DNA of 9,306 nt from an uncultured Bacillaceae bacterium (GTDB lineage: Bacteria > Bacillota > Bacilli > Bacillales > Amphibacillaceae): the NCBI GenBank assembly GCA_945639745.1, contig CALZEK010000041.1, positions 1 through 9,306 of the forward strand. Direction: 5' to 3'. Below the pieces are notes generated by a model. The model was given only the letters and a program-made list of their open reading frames with translations, searched no databases and was not told where the DNA came from. Positions 1 to 5,837 of this stretch are shown here, in pieces. The first letter of the stretch is position 1. Each line of letters begins with the position of its first letter. The position numbers and the translations under genes are program-made.

Positions 1-1036
1 TACGAGTAATTTGGGCTAAACCATCAGTAATTTTTTTTGCTAATTTATTACTTGATGTATTTTGTTCAATTGCTAATTTTTCTAAATCAATCAATTCACT
101 ATTTTTTGAAATAGTTGTAATAACTAAAACATCATTATCGTTAATTCGTTGCATTGCTTCTTTAGTCCCTTTGGCTACTTCGTCATCCCAAGTAGACAGT
201 GTAGCTAATCTTTCAGCAGAAACAACAACAGGAATAGTATGTGTTTTTCGTCTCACATAAGCCAACTGCTTTTTAGATAATGGTGTGACGCTTCCCACCG
301 TAACAATCACTTTTTTACGAGCAACAAATTGATCAAAATAAGCCGCTGCATAAGCTGCTGTTAATGGACCAGGGTCAACTGGAACTAGCTTGGTATCTTT
401 TACTTGAGCCATCGCATCAGCAATCACATCGATATCTTCATCACGAACAGCGTCAATGACAATAATCCGATTACCTTGTTTGATTTGGGCTGACATTGCG
501 TCTAATAATGCATTATCTTTTGCTAATACCTGATCTAAACCAATGTATCCGACAAAATGATGACTTTGATTAGCAATCATACCGGGTATATAGGAAGAAC
601 GAATACTTTTTAATGGATCAGATGCCACATCTGTTTCTTGAACAGGTACACCATTGACAAGTAAATATCCTCCAGAACAAATTCTGCCAGATTCAGGAAA
701 TGCACCTACAACTATCGCCACACTTCCATTACCTACTTCCTTTAAAACTGTATCGATTTCCAAGCCTATTTTACCTCGTATTGTACTATCAATTCGTTTA
801 CTAATTACTTTTGCTCCCCATTTTAAGAAGTGTTGTGTCGCTTTTGATACTTTATCAATTACTACTTCATCAGGAGCATATCTTGAATCTGTATCTATAC
901 ATATTGCATTCATATCCATCGATGTATCGATTTCATCTGTTTGAACAACAGTTGCACTTGTAAATCCTTGTTTATTTAGTAAGACACCTGTTGCGTTGGC
1001 ACCTGTTAAATCGTCTGCTACGATACCTATTTTCAT
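1..1036 (-). CDS. Four-carbon acid sugar kinase family protein (DUF1537/OtnK-like), 3' end outside window
   Basis: Partial gene; the first 345 codons are visible and the frame is open to the window edge. The family (Pfam SBD_N PF07005 plus NBD_C PF17042) phosphorylates sugar acids such as D-threonate, L-threonate or D-erythronate with ATP, usually ahead of oxidation by a PdxA2-like enzyme or cleavage by an aldolase. The N terminus reads MKIGIVADDLTGANATG, with the family signature DDLTGA at residues 8-13. A KRIDSTIRG motif follows at about residues 75-85, and a DPGPLTAAYA stretch lies in the middle of the protein. Family members are usually about 420-470 residues, so the missing part is most of the nucleotide-binding C-terminal domain. 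The ATG at 1036 is preceded by GAGGAG at a good distance. It lies 36 nt after the DeoR gene and is probably co-transcribed with it. The exact substrate cannot be told from this sequence. Confidence 0.88.
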   Translation of the reverse strand, partial: MKIGIVADDLTGANATGVLLNKQGFTSATVVQTDEIDTSMDMNAICIDTDSRYAPDEVVIDKVSKATQHFLKWGAKVISKRIDSTIRGKIGLEIDTVLKEVGNGSVAIVVGAFPESGRICSGGYLLVNGVPVQETDVASDPLKSIRSSYIPGMIANQSHHFVGYIGLDQVLAKDNALLDAMSAQIKQGNRIIVIDAVRDEDIDVIADAMAQVKDTKLVPVDPGPLTAAYAAAYFDQFVARKKVIVTVGSVTPLSKKQLAYVRRKTHTIPVVVSAERLATLSTWDDEVAKGTKEAMQRINDNDVLVITTISKNSELIDLEKLAIEQNTSSNKLAKKITDGLAQITR

Positions 1037-1072
1037 AGTTTTCTCCTCGCTTTATGATTATAGCCAAATTAA

Positions 1073-1822
1073 TTACAACACTCTGACGCTTTCACTATAT
1101 TGTTTCTTTAATTCACTTGAAATGTCATCATCTATAATAAATCCGGTTAAGTCTGATAAATCACATACATGAGAAAAAGCCTTTTTATTTAATTTACTTG
1201 AATCTGCTAATAACCAAGTGTTCTCTGCTGATTTCATCATCAATTTTTTAAAATATGATTTATCGACACTTGGTGAAGTGATACCTGCTTTTAAATCAAC
1301 TGCATGGGCACCTAAAAAGAATGTGTCAACATGGATTGACTCAATAAACTCAGCTGCTTGAGATCCAAATACAGCACCAACATCATTTTGCATATGACCA
1401 CCAATCATGATCACTTCTATCTTGCTATCAATGAGTTCAGCTGCTATTTTAATATCATTTGTAATAATCGTTAAATTTTCTTTGTCTTTTAAAAGGCGTA
1501 CTAATTCTAATGTCGTTGTTCCTGAATCAAGTAGTAATGTTTGACCTTCTTTAATATGCTTAATTGCTTTTAATGCGATCCGACTTTTTTGTTCACCTTG
1601 ATAAGTTTCTTTCGTCCTAAATGGTGTTTCTTTAACAAGTAATTGAGGTGAGACTGCCCCTCCAAAACTTCTAATTAACTTACCCTCTGTTTCTAACAGT
1701 GCTAAATCTCGACGAATTGTCATGGGTGATACTTTTAATAAACTTGCTAATTGATCGATTTCAACTTTTCCATATTTATTAATTTCATCAATTATTCTAT
1801 TTCTACGTTTGTCTGCTGCCAT
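1073..1822 (-). CDS. DeoR/GlpR-family transcriptional repressor
   Basis: Predicted sugar-phosphate-responsive DNA-binding regulator of 249 residues, the usual size for the family. The N-terminal winged helix-turn-helix spans about residues 5-56 and carries the recognition sequence SPMTIRRDL (32-40) and the typical FGGAV end. The C-terminal DeoRC effector domain shows DSGTTT (99-104), an IMIGGHM strand, FFLGAHAVD and a DKSYFKK lysine region, as in family members that sense a phosphorylated sugar. A GTG at 1831 extends the frame by three codons but lies inside the Shine-Dalgarno sequence. GGGAGG sits 8 nt before the ATG at 1822, so I take 1822 as the start. It is divergent from the DAACS symporter and upstream of the acid sugar kinase, so it probably represses both directions and its own operon. 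The inducer is plausibly the kinase product, but that is inference. Confidence 0.92.
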   Translation of the reverse strand: MAADKRRNRIIDEINKYGKVEIDQLASLLKVSPMTIRRDLALLETEGKLIRSFGGAVSPQLLVKETPFRTKETYQGEQKSRIALKAIKHIKEGQTLLLDSGTTTLELVRLLKDKENLTIITNDIKIAAELIDSKIEVIMIGGHMQNDVGAVFGSQAAEFIESIHVDTFFLGAHAVDLKAGITSPSVDKSYFKKLMMKSAENTWLLADSSKLNKKAFSHVCDLSDLTGFIIDDDISSELKKQYSESVRVL

Positions 1823-1860
1823 CTTCTCCACCTCCCATTATGGTAGACTTTATTAATGTT

Positions 1861-1889
1861 ATTATCTAACATTCTTCTTGTTAAGTCAA
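1861..1889 (-). promoter_or_regulatory. Sigma-A-type promoter of the DeoR-kinase operon
   Basis: Read on the minus strand, TTGACT (1884-1889) and GATAAT (1861-1866) each match the consensus at five of six positions and are separated by 17 nt. Transcription would start near 1854, giving a leader of about 32 nt that contains the GGGAGG ribosome binding site before the ATG at 1822. This is the best-formed promoter in the left part of the window. Confidence 0.65.
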
Positions 1890-1925
1890 TTGATTTTTGT
1901 TTTAATTTAACATTTATTTAGGAGA

Positions 1926-1954
1926 TGTGAGTGTAATTTGTCACAATTTGTTTT
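1926..1954. promoter_or_regulatory. Operator-like repeats upstream of the DeoR promoter
   Basis: TGTGA and TCACA face each other with a 10-nt gap (1926-1945). Overlapping them, AATTTG occurs twice at a 10-bp period (1935-1940 and 1945-1950). TTTGTTTT at 1947-1954 repeats one at 1896-1903, 51 bp apart, close to five helical turns. DeoR-family repressors of Gram-positive bacteria often bind short, helically phased T-rich repeats, so this is a candidate operator. In AT-rich DNA such short repeats can arise by chance. Confidence 0.25.
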
Positions 1955-1994
1955 TAGCTTTACAATCTCTTTCAATTATTTATTCATAAAATAG

Positions 1995-2030
1995 ACATAT
2001 TTATTTTATGTTATTTTAAAATAAATATGT
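1995..2030. repeat. Perfect 14-bp inverted repeat, candidate operator
   Basis: ACATATTTATTTTA (1995-2008) is repeated as its exact reverse complement at 2017-2030, with an 8-nt spacer. The element lies in the middle of the divergent intergenic region, about 105 nt upstream of the symporter start codon and about 105 nt from the -35 of the DeoR promoter. It is followed by no U-tract and follows no gene end, so it is not a terminator. It is a plausible dimeric regulator site, perhaps for the adjacent DeoR protein or a second regulator. The repeat is directly visible; its role is inferred. Confidence 0.6.
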
Positions 2031-2097
2031 TTGTTAACTGCATAATTCTATAAGCTTTAAGCCTACATGACTAATAATTCGCTTTATTCTAAAAACT

Positions 2098-2106
2098 TGC
2101 TATACT
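2098..2106 (+). promoter_or_regulatory. Extended -10 promoter of the DAACS symporter gene
   Basis: TGCTATACT carries an extended -10 (TG one base before TATACT), with TATACT matching the consensus at five of six positions. No good -35 hexamer is seen 17 nt upstream (TTCGCT), which is common for extended -10 or activator-dependent promoters. The start would be near 2113, just before the AAAGGAGG ribosome binding site at 2121-2128. Confidence 0.5.
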
Positions 2107-2136
2107 AATAATCATACATAAAAGGAGGCTACATAA

Positions 2137-3303
2137 ATGAAGGGATTTAAATTATTGTTTAAAATTATCATTGCTATTGCTTTAGGGGTTGTCTTAGGAT
2201 CAATTGTTCCTGAGTGGGCCATAAAAGTATTTACGACCTTTAATGATATTTTCGGAAGCTTCTTAGGTTTTATTATTCCATTAATTATTTTAGGATTTAT
2301 CGTTCCGGGGATTGGTTCATTAGGGAAAGGTGCAGGGAAATTACTTGGTTTAACAGCACTGATCGCTTATGTATCAACCGTAATTGCTGGTATTGTAGCT
2401 TTCTTTGTTGCAAAAGGATTATACCCTACACTTTTAAAAGGACAAACATCAGCTAATTTGGATGATCCAAGTGAAGGTGCGGTAGAAGGTTTCTTAGAAT
2501 TTGTAATTAACCCACCGATGGACGTTTTAACTGCTTTATTACTAGCATTTGTTCTAGGGATTGGTATTGCTGCGATTAAAGCTAGTGCACTACTTAATAT
2601 CATGAATGAATTTAAAGGGATTATCGAACTTGTTATTAATAAGGTAATTATTCCACTCTTACCCTTTCATATCTTTGGTATTTTTGCCAATATGACATAT
2701 ACTGGTACAGTTTCGACAATTATTAGTGTCTTTGCTAAAGTGTTTTTACTTATTATTATTTTACATTTATTATATTTAATTGCTATTTATGTGACAGCAG
2801 GTACGATGAGCAGACAGAATCCCTTCCAGATGTTAAAAACGATGTCACCTGCATACTTTACAGCTTTAGGTACGCAATCATCAGCTGCAACAATTCCAGT
2901 TACATTACAAAGTGCCAAACAATTAAAAATACGTCCTAATATTGCTGATTTTACAGTACCGCTTCTTGCAAATATTCATTTAGCTGGTAGTACAATCACA
3001 ATATTATGTACAGCACTTGCTGTTATGTTTATTCAAGGAGATATGGCTAGCTTTAGTTCTATTTTACCCTTTCTATTAGTTCTTGGTGTGACAATGATTG
3101 CTGCACCTGGAGTACCTGGTGGTGCGGTGATGGCTGCTATTGGATTACTTGAAGCGATGCTTGGATTTGGTCCAACAATGGTTTCTTTAATGATCGCTCT
3201 TTATTTAGCACAAGACAGTATTGGTACAGCCTGTAACGTGACTGGTGATGGAGCTATTACAACGATAGTTGACGCTCTACATGGTAAAGATAAAGTTGCT
3301 TAA
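2137..3303 (+). CDS. DAACS-family (sodium:dicarboxylate/amino acid) symporter, SstT-like binding site
   Basis: A 388-residue polytopic membrane transporter that probably brings in a small organic acid or amino acid with Na+ or H+. Family signatures are clear: the HP1 loop TQSSAATIP (246-254), the HP2 loop APGVPGG (323-329) and the TM8 motif QDSIGTACNVTGD (359-371). Compared with the archaeal aspartate transporter GltPh, N401 and D405 are kept (N367, D371), but the TM7 NMDGT motif reads HLAGS (281-285), so N310 and D312 are replaced by His and Ala. R397, which binds the side-chain carboxylate of aspartate, is Gly363. The serine/threonine transporter SstT, as I recall, also has Ala at the D312 position. 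A dicarboxylate is therefore an unlikely substrate. The neighbours (acid sugar kinase, DeoR) suggest a sugar monocarboxylate such as threonate, which is inference. AAAGGAGG lies 8 nt before the ATG. Confidence 0.88.
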   Translation: MKGFKLLFKIIIAIALGVVLGSIVPEWAIKVFTTFNDIFGSFLGFIIPLIILGFIVPGIGSLGKGAGKLLGLTALIAYVSTVIAGIVAFFVAKGLYPTLLKGQTSANLDDPSEGAVEGFLEFVINPPMDVLTALLLAFVLGIGIAAIKASALLNIMNEFKGIIELVINKVIIPLLPFHIFGIFANMTYTGTVSTIISVFAKVFLLIIILHLLYLIAIYVTAGTMSRQNPFQMLKTMSPAYFTALGTQSSAATIPVTLQSAKQLKIRPNIADFTVPLLANIHLAGSTITILCTALAVMFIQGDMASFSSILPFLLVLGVTMIAAPGVPGGAVMAAIGLLEAMLGFGPTMVSLMIALYLAQDSIGTACNVTGDGAITTIVDALHGKDKVA

Positions 3304-3312
3304 TAAAATACT

Positions 3313-3345
3313 AAAACCCCAGGCAATTAAATTGCCTGGGGTTTT
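3313..3345. terminator. Strong bidirectional intrinsic terminator
   Basis: AAAACCCCAGGCAAT pairs perfectly over 15 bp with ATTGCCTGGGGTTTT around a 3-nt TAA loop. The outer A/T bases give a U-run on either strand. It sits between the ends of the converging symporter (plus) and DoxX-like (minus) genes and should stop transcription from both. Confidence 0.93.
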
Positions 3346-3353
3346 ATGATTAA

Positions 3354-3704
3354 TTATTTCTTGCGGAATGTATCTATAAAATTAAGAACGTTGATTCCAA
3401 AAAGATTCATCGCATGTTTAGCACCTTTAAAGCCATGACCTGATGTTAAGTGTTTATAAATTGCTACACCAAGGATAACATTAAGGATAACTGTTCCTAT
3501 ACGAACAAATTTTTTACTGAAAACGGACATGAATAAAAACAATGAACCAATAATCTCAAATATACCAACAATTTTCATTGTCTTTTTCGAAATGTTAAAA
3601 CCTTCTTCAAATTGCTGTGTTGCTTGTTCGTCACCTCGTACTTTAGGAAGACTACTTTTTAAAACTTCTTTTCCGACATAACCATTTGACATATGACCTA
3701 ACAT
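3354..3704 (-). CDS. Small DoxX-like membrane protein
   Basis: A 116-residue protein with two clear hydrophobic segments: about 43-60 (MKIVGIFEIIGSLFLFMS) and about 67-83 (FVRIGTVILNVILGVAIY). Between them is a short basic turn with SKK. After the second segment comes a conserved-looking GHGFKGAKHAMNLFG stretch. The IVGIFEIIGSLFLF segment and overall hydrophobic pattern resemble the DoxX/DUF417-type small membrane proteins, but it is shorter than four-helix DoxX proteins and I assign the family only tentatively. The N-terminal 40 residues are hydrophilic. GGAG lies about 11 nt before the ATG at 3704, a rather long spacing. It appears monocistronic, with its own promoter under a Fur-box-like site and the bidirectional terminator at its end. 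No enzymatic function can be claimed. Confidence 0.7.
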   Translation of the reverse strand: MLGHMSNGYVGKEVLKSSLPKVRGDEQATQQFEEGFNISKKTMKIVGIFEIIGSLFLFMSVFSKKFVRIGTVILNVILGVAIYKHLTSGHGFKGAKHAMNLFGINVLNFIDTFRKK

Positions 3705-3726
3705 AATTTAATCCACTCCATAATTT

Positions 3727-3745
3727 TAGTATGATTATCATTATA
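3727..3745 (-). promoter_or_regulatory. Fur-box-like operator over the -10 element of the DoxX-like gene
   Basis: On the minus strand TATAATGATAATCATACTA matches the classical Fur box GATAATGATWATCATTATC at 15 of 19 positions, counting the central W as matched. The inner palindrome ATGAT-T-ATCAT is exact. A consensus TATAAT -10 (3740-3745) lies wholly inside it, so a bound repressor would block initiation. The matching -35 is poor. Fur, or the related PerR or Zur, is suggested; the match is to the Fur form more than to the PerR box. Confidence 0.5.
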
Positions 3746-3781
3746 CAATAGGTTTTAAATTATCGCTTAAAATCTGTTTAA

Positions 3782-4552
3782 TTATTTATCGGGCCAAATA
3801 GGGGCTCTTTTTTCAAAAAATGCTCTAATTCCTTCTTTAGCGTCTGGATGCTGACTATTTCTTACAATGACTTCAGTTGCGTAATTAAGCGCTTGAAAAT
3901 CTTCCATATTAAGTTGCTCATAAAATTGACGTTTACCAATCGCAAGAATGTTTAAACTTTGTTTTGTAATATCTTTGGCTAATTGATCTGTCACTTTATT
4001 TAACTCATCTGCTGGCACAACTTTATTAACGAGTCCTTCTCTTTCCGCCTCTGTTGCCGACATTAGGTTGCCAGTAAATAATAATTCTGCTGCTTTTTTT
4101 CTGCCTATATTTCGACTAACAAAAACTGCCGGTGTACTACAGAACAAACCACTATTAATGCCTGGTACACCAAAGCGTGCTTGGTCGCTTGCAACAGCTA
4201 AATCACTTGCTGCTACAAGTTGACTCCCTGCTGCAACTGCAACACCTTCAACTTTAGAGATAATAATTTGTGGGATATCACGCATTGTTTTCATTAAACT
4301 TTCACACGTTCTAAACAATTCCATTACCTCAAGGTCTGATTTAGTTTCTACTTCTTTTAAACTATGACCTACACAAAATGCTTTTTTTGCTCCTTCAATA
4401 ATAACTACTTTAACAGCTTTTTCTTGACCCATTTTAAATAATAATTCTTTTAATTCTTCCATTAATTTTTGAGATAAAGCATTAAATTCTGTTGGATTTT
4501 CTAAACTCACATAAGCAATATCTTCTGTTTCTCTCACTGATAAAAACTTCAT
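3782..4552 (-). CDS. Enoyl-CoA hydratase/isomerase-family (crotonase) protein, ECHDC3-like, without catalytic glutamates
   Basis: A 256-residue crotonase-fold protein of typical length that should bind an acyl-CoA. The oxyanion-hole segments are present: KAFCVGHSLKEV (57-68) and VAVAAGSQLVAASDLAVAS (104-122). The two glutamates that catalyse hydration in rat mitochondrial enoyl-CoA hydratase (E144, E164) correspond to Gln111 and Gly131. GSQLVAASDLAVA and the FGVPGINSGLFCSTP run (127-141) resemble the ECHDC3 subgroup, whose reaction is poorly defined. Classic hydratase activity is therefore unlikely; isomerase, thioesterase or another acyl-CoA reaction is possible. A GTG at 4561 would add three residues but overlaps GGAG. 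That GGAG sits 8 nt before the ATG at 4552, which I choose. It is the second gene of a unit with the CMD-family gene 68 nt upstream. Confidence 0.88.
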   Translation of the reverse strand: MKFLSVRETEDIAYVSLENPTEFNALSQKLMEELKELLFKMGQEKAVKVVIIEGAKKAFCVGHSLKEVETKSDLEVMELFRTCESLMKTMRDIPQIIISKVEGVAVAAGSQLVAASDLAVASDQARFGVPGINSGLFCSTPAVFVSRNIGRKKAAELLFTGNLMSATEAEREGLVNKVVPADELNKVTDQLAKDITKQSLNILAIGKRQFYEQLNMEDFQALNYATEVIVRNSQHPDAKEGIRAFFEKRAPIWPDK

Positions 4553-4571
4553 TTTATTCACTCCTTTTTAT

Positions 4572-4610
4572 AAAAAAAGATTCTAAACAGCAATAGTGCA
4601 TGATTAGAAT
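4572..4610 (-). terminator. Weak hairpin plus U-tract between the CMD and crotonase genes
   Basis: On the minus strand ATTCTAA (4604-4610) pairs perfectly with TTAGAAT (4580-4586) across a 17-nt loop. It is followed by CTTTTTTT (4572-4579) and then almost directly by the crotonase Shine-Dalgarno. The stem is only 7 bp and AT-rich, so it could be a leaky terminator that lowers crotonase expression relative to the first gene, or a chance structure. Confidence 0.35.
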
Positions 4611-4620
4611 TTCATCAATC

Positions 4621-5034
4621 TTACTCTACAGCAGATGTATCTACTGTTACACCTTCTTCTTTAAATACTTCTTTAGCTGCATTTAAAGCATTTAAGACGC
4701 TCGGAAAACCAACGTAAGGAAGTAAATGCATAATATTTCCGACAATTTCTTCTGGCCTTAAACCTACTGAAAGACCTGTTTTTACATGCATTGCAATTTG
4801 TGGTTTACCTTGTGCGACAAGTGCTGTAATCGTCGCAAGTACTTTTTGATGATTACTTATTCCTGGACGTGAATAGATATCACCAAATGCATATTCAACA
4901 ACATATTTTTCTAAATCAGGTGCAATATCTTTAAATGATTCACCTATATCCATAAAACCTGTTGGATTATCATCTGATGAATTAGTTAGTTCTTGAATTT
5001 TATCGATTCCTTTTTGATAACGATCTGTTGTCAT
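4621..5034 (-). CDS. Carboxymuconolactone decarboxylase (CMD) family protein
   Basis: A 137-residue, all-helical cytoplasmic protein resembling the PcaC/CMD family (PF02627), of usual length. Family features are the HQKVLATITALVAQGKPQIAMHVKTGLSVGLRPEEI core (about residues 62-97), followed by HLLPYVGFPSVLNAL. The protein contains no cysteine, so it cannot be an AhpD-type peroxidase, which needs a CxxC pair. It is closer to the PcaC-like branch, whose members mostly have unknown substrates. Aromatic catabolic genes are not seen nearby, so true 4-carboxymuconolactone decarboxylation is unsupported. AGGAGG lies 8 nt before the ATG. Its own promoter is at 5100-5128, and the crotonase follows on the same strand, so both probably act on the same metabolite. 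Confidence 0.87.
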   Translation of the reverse strand: MTTDRYQKGIDKIQELTNSSDDNPTGFMDIGESFKDIAPDLEKYVVEYAFGDIYSRPGISNHQKVLATITALVAQGKPQIAMHVKTGLSVGLRPEEIVGNIMHLLPYVGFPSVLNALNAAKEVFKEEGVTVDTSAVE

Positions 5035-5099
5035 GTTAAAATCCTCCTCTTAATGAATTTGACTTTGAATAGTTTGAAAATTCAATCTTGCTAACTTTC

Positions 5100-5128
5100 A
5101 TCATACTTGAAACTGATCTATGCTTCAA
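5100..5128 (-). promoter_or_regulatory. Sigma-A-type promoter of the CMD-crotonase unit
   Basis: On the minus strand TTGAAG (5123-5128; four of six) and TATGAT (5100-5105; five of six) are 17 nt apart. Initiation near 5093 would leave a leader of about 58 nt ending in AGAGGAGG before the CMD start. No clear terminator follows thiN, so read-through from the thiamine operon is also possible. Confidence 0.55.
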
Positions 5129-5144
5129 ATAGAATAAGAAAAAA

Positions 5145-5801
5145 TTAACATGAAATATCATCTCGACTTTGAATAAACAATAATAAACCTTCTTCAAATG
5201 ATACTCTTCCTGAATTTAATTTTAGTTCATTTGAAATTAAACGTGTTGATCCCCAACTTATATTTTCGTTTTTAAGCGGATAAGAAAAATCGATTAATGA
5301 GATATTTTTCACATGTTCAGTAAATGGTATAAAAGATATATAAGTATAATCATCATCTTTTAAGACTGTATATTTACCTGGTTTTTTCATTTCAATTTTA
5401 TTCCAAACATCAACAATTATTCCTTGAATATTTTTATTCACCATACTATGTAAGAGTTGGACATTGATTAATCCATGATCAAGCCTACCACCTGTTATAC
5501 CAAACAAATAAATTTTTGTAGCTTGTAATTCATAGGCCTTATTTACTGCTATTTCTAAATCCGTTTCATTTTTCATACTTGGATGGATATCCTTATGTTT
5601 AGCTTGCTCTAGAATAGAGGCTTTTTCTTTAGTCGTTACAGAATCAAAATCGCCAACTGCATAATCAACTTTAATTCCTTCGTTCACTAAAGTCATCGCA
5701 CCGCGATCAGCTCCTATCCAAATATCAACTTCATCTTCATAAAGAACCAAATTAGGTAAACTAGCACTCGGACCATTTCCAACAATTCCGATAACACACA
5801 T
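5145..5801 (-). CDS. thiN: Thiamine pyrophosphokinase
   Basis: Transfers pyrophosphate from ATP to thiamine to give thiamine diphosphate, in the cytoplasm. At 218 residues it is of normal bacterial TPK length. Motifs appear in order: GNGPS (8-12), GADRG (30-34), GDFDS (50-54), the metal- and ATP-binding KNETDLEIA region (77-85) and TGGRLDH (103-109). The C-terminal beta domain that holds thiamine includes WGSTRLISNEL. GAGGTGG lies about 6 nt before the ATG. It is the last gene of the thiamine operon, 36 nt after the ABC ATPase. Its placement in a salvage operon, rather than in the ribosomal/rpe neighbourhood where Bacillales thiN usually lies, suggests either relocation or a second copy. It would convert salvaged or newly made thiamine to the cofactor. 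Confidence 0.95.
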   Translation of the reverse strand: MCVIGIVGNGPSASLPNLVLYEDEVDIWIGADRGAMTLVNEGIKVDYAVGDFDSVTTKEKASILEQAKHKDIHPSMKNETDLEIAVNKAYELQATKIYLFGITGGRLDHGLINVQLLHSMVNKNIQGIIVDVWNKIEMKKPGKYTVLKDDDYTYISFIPFTEHVKNISLIDFSYPLKNENISWGSTRLISNELKLNSGRVSFEEGLLLFIQSRDDISC

Positions 5802-5837
5802 GTCTTTCCACCTCGCATTTCGATTAATAAACCATGA

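Larger units (their letters stand above)
1823..2136. promoter_or_regulatory. Divergent control region between the DeoR repressor and the DAACS symporter
   Basis: This very AT-rich 314-nt stretch has no convincing coding frame. It holds a minus-strand promoter at 1861-1889, a plus-strand extended -10 at 2098-2106, a perfect 14-bp inverted repeat at 1995-2030, and a cluster of smaller repeats at 1896-1954 (TTTGTTTT twice, 51 bp apart, and TGTGA-N10-TCACA). Such spacing suits a shared operator region for a divergent regulator and transporter pair. No cre-like CcpA site was recognised by eye. Confidence 0.7.

Noticed and set aside
654..944. Open frame of 96 codons on the plus strand
   Set aside because: It lies antisense inside the acid sugar kinase gene, has no ribosome binding site and no recognisable domain.
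1995..2030. Intrinsic terminator or insertion-sequence terminal repeat
   Set aside because: No gene ends nearby, no U-tract follows, no transposase is present, and the two arms are only 8 nt apart.
2367..2603. Open frame of 78 codons on the minus strand
   Set aside because: Antisense shadow within the symporter gene, whose membrane-protein frame is clearly the real one.
4621..5034. AhpD-like alkylhydroperoxidase function for the CMD protein
   Set aside because: The protein has no cysteine, so the redox CxxC centre is absent.
5035..5144. Terminator after thiN
   Set aside because: Only weak pairings are present (TTGAA/TTCAA and TGAATTT/AAATTCA with long loops), without a U-tract following them; a promoter for the next gene fits the sequence better.
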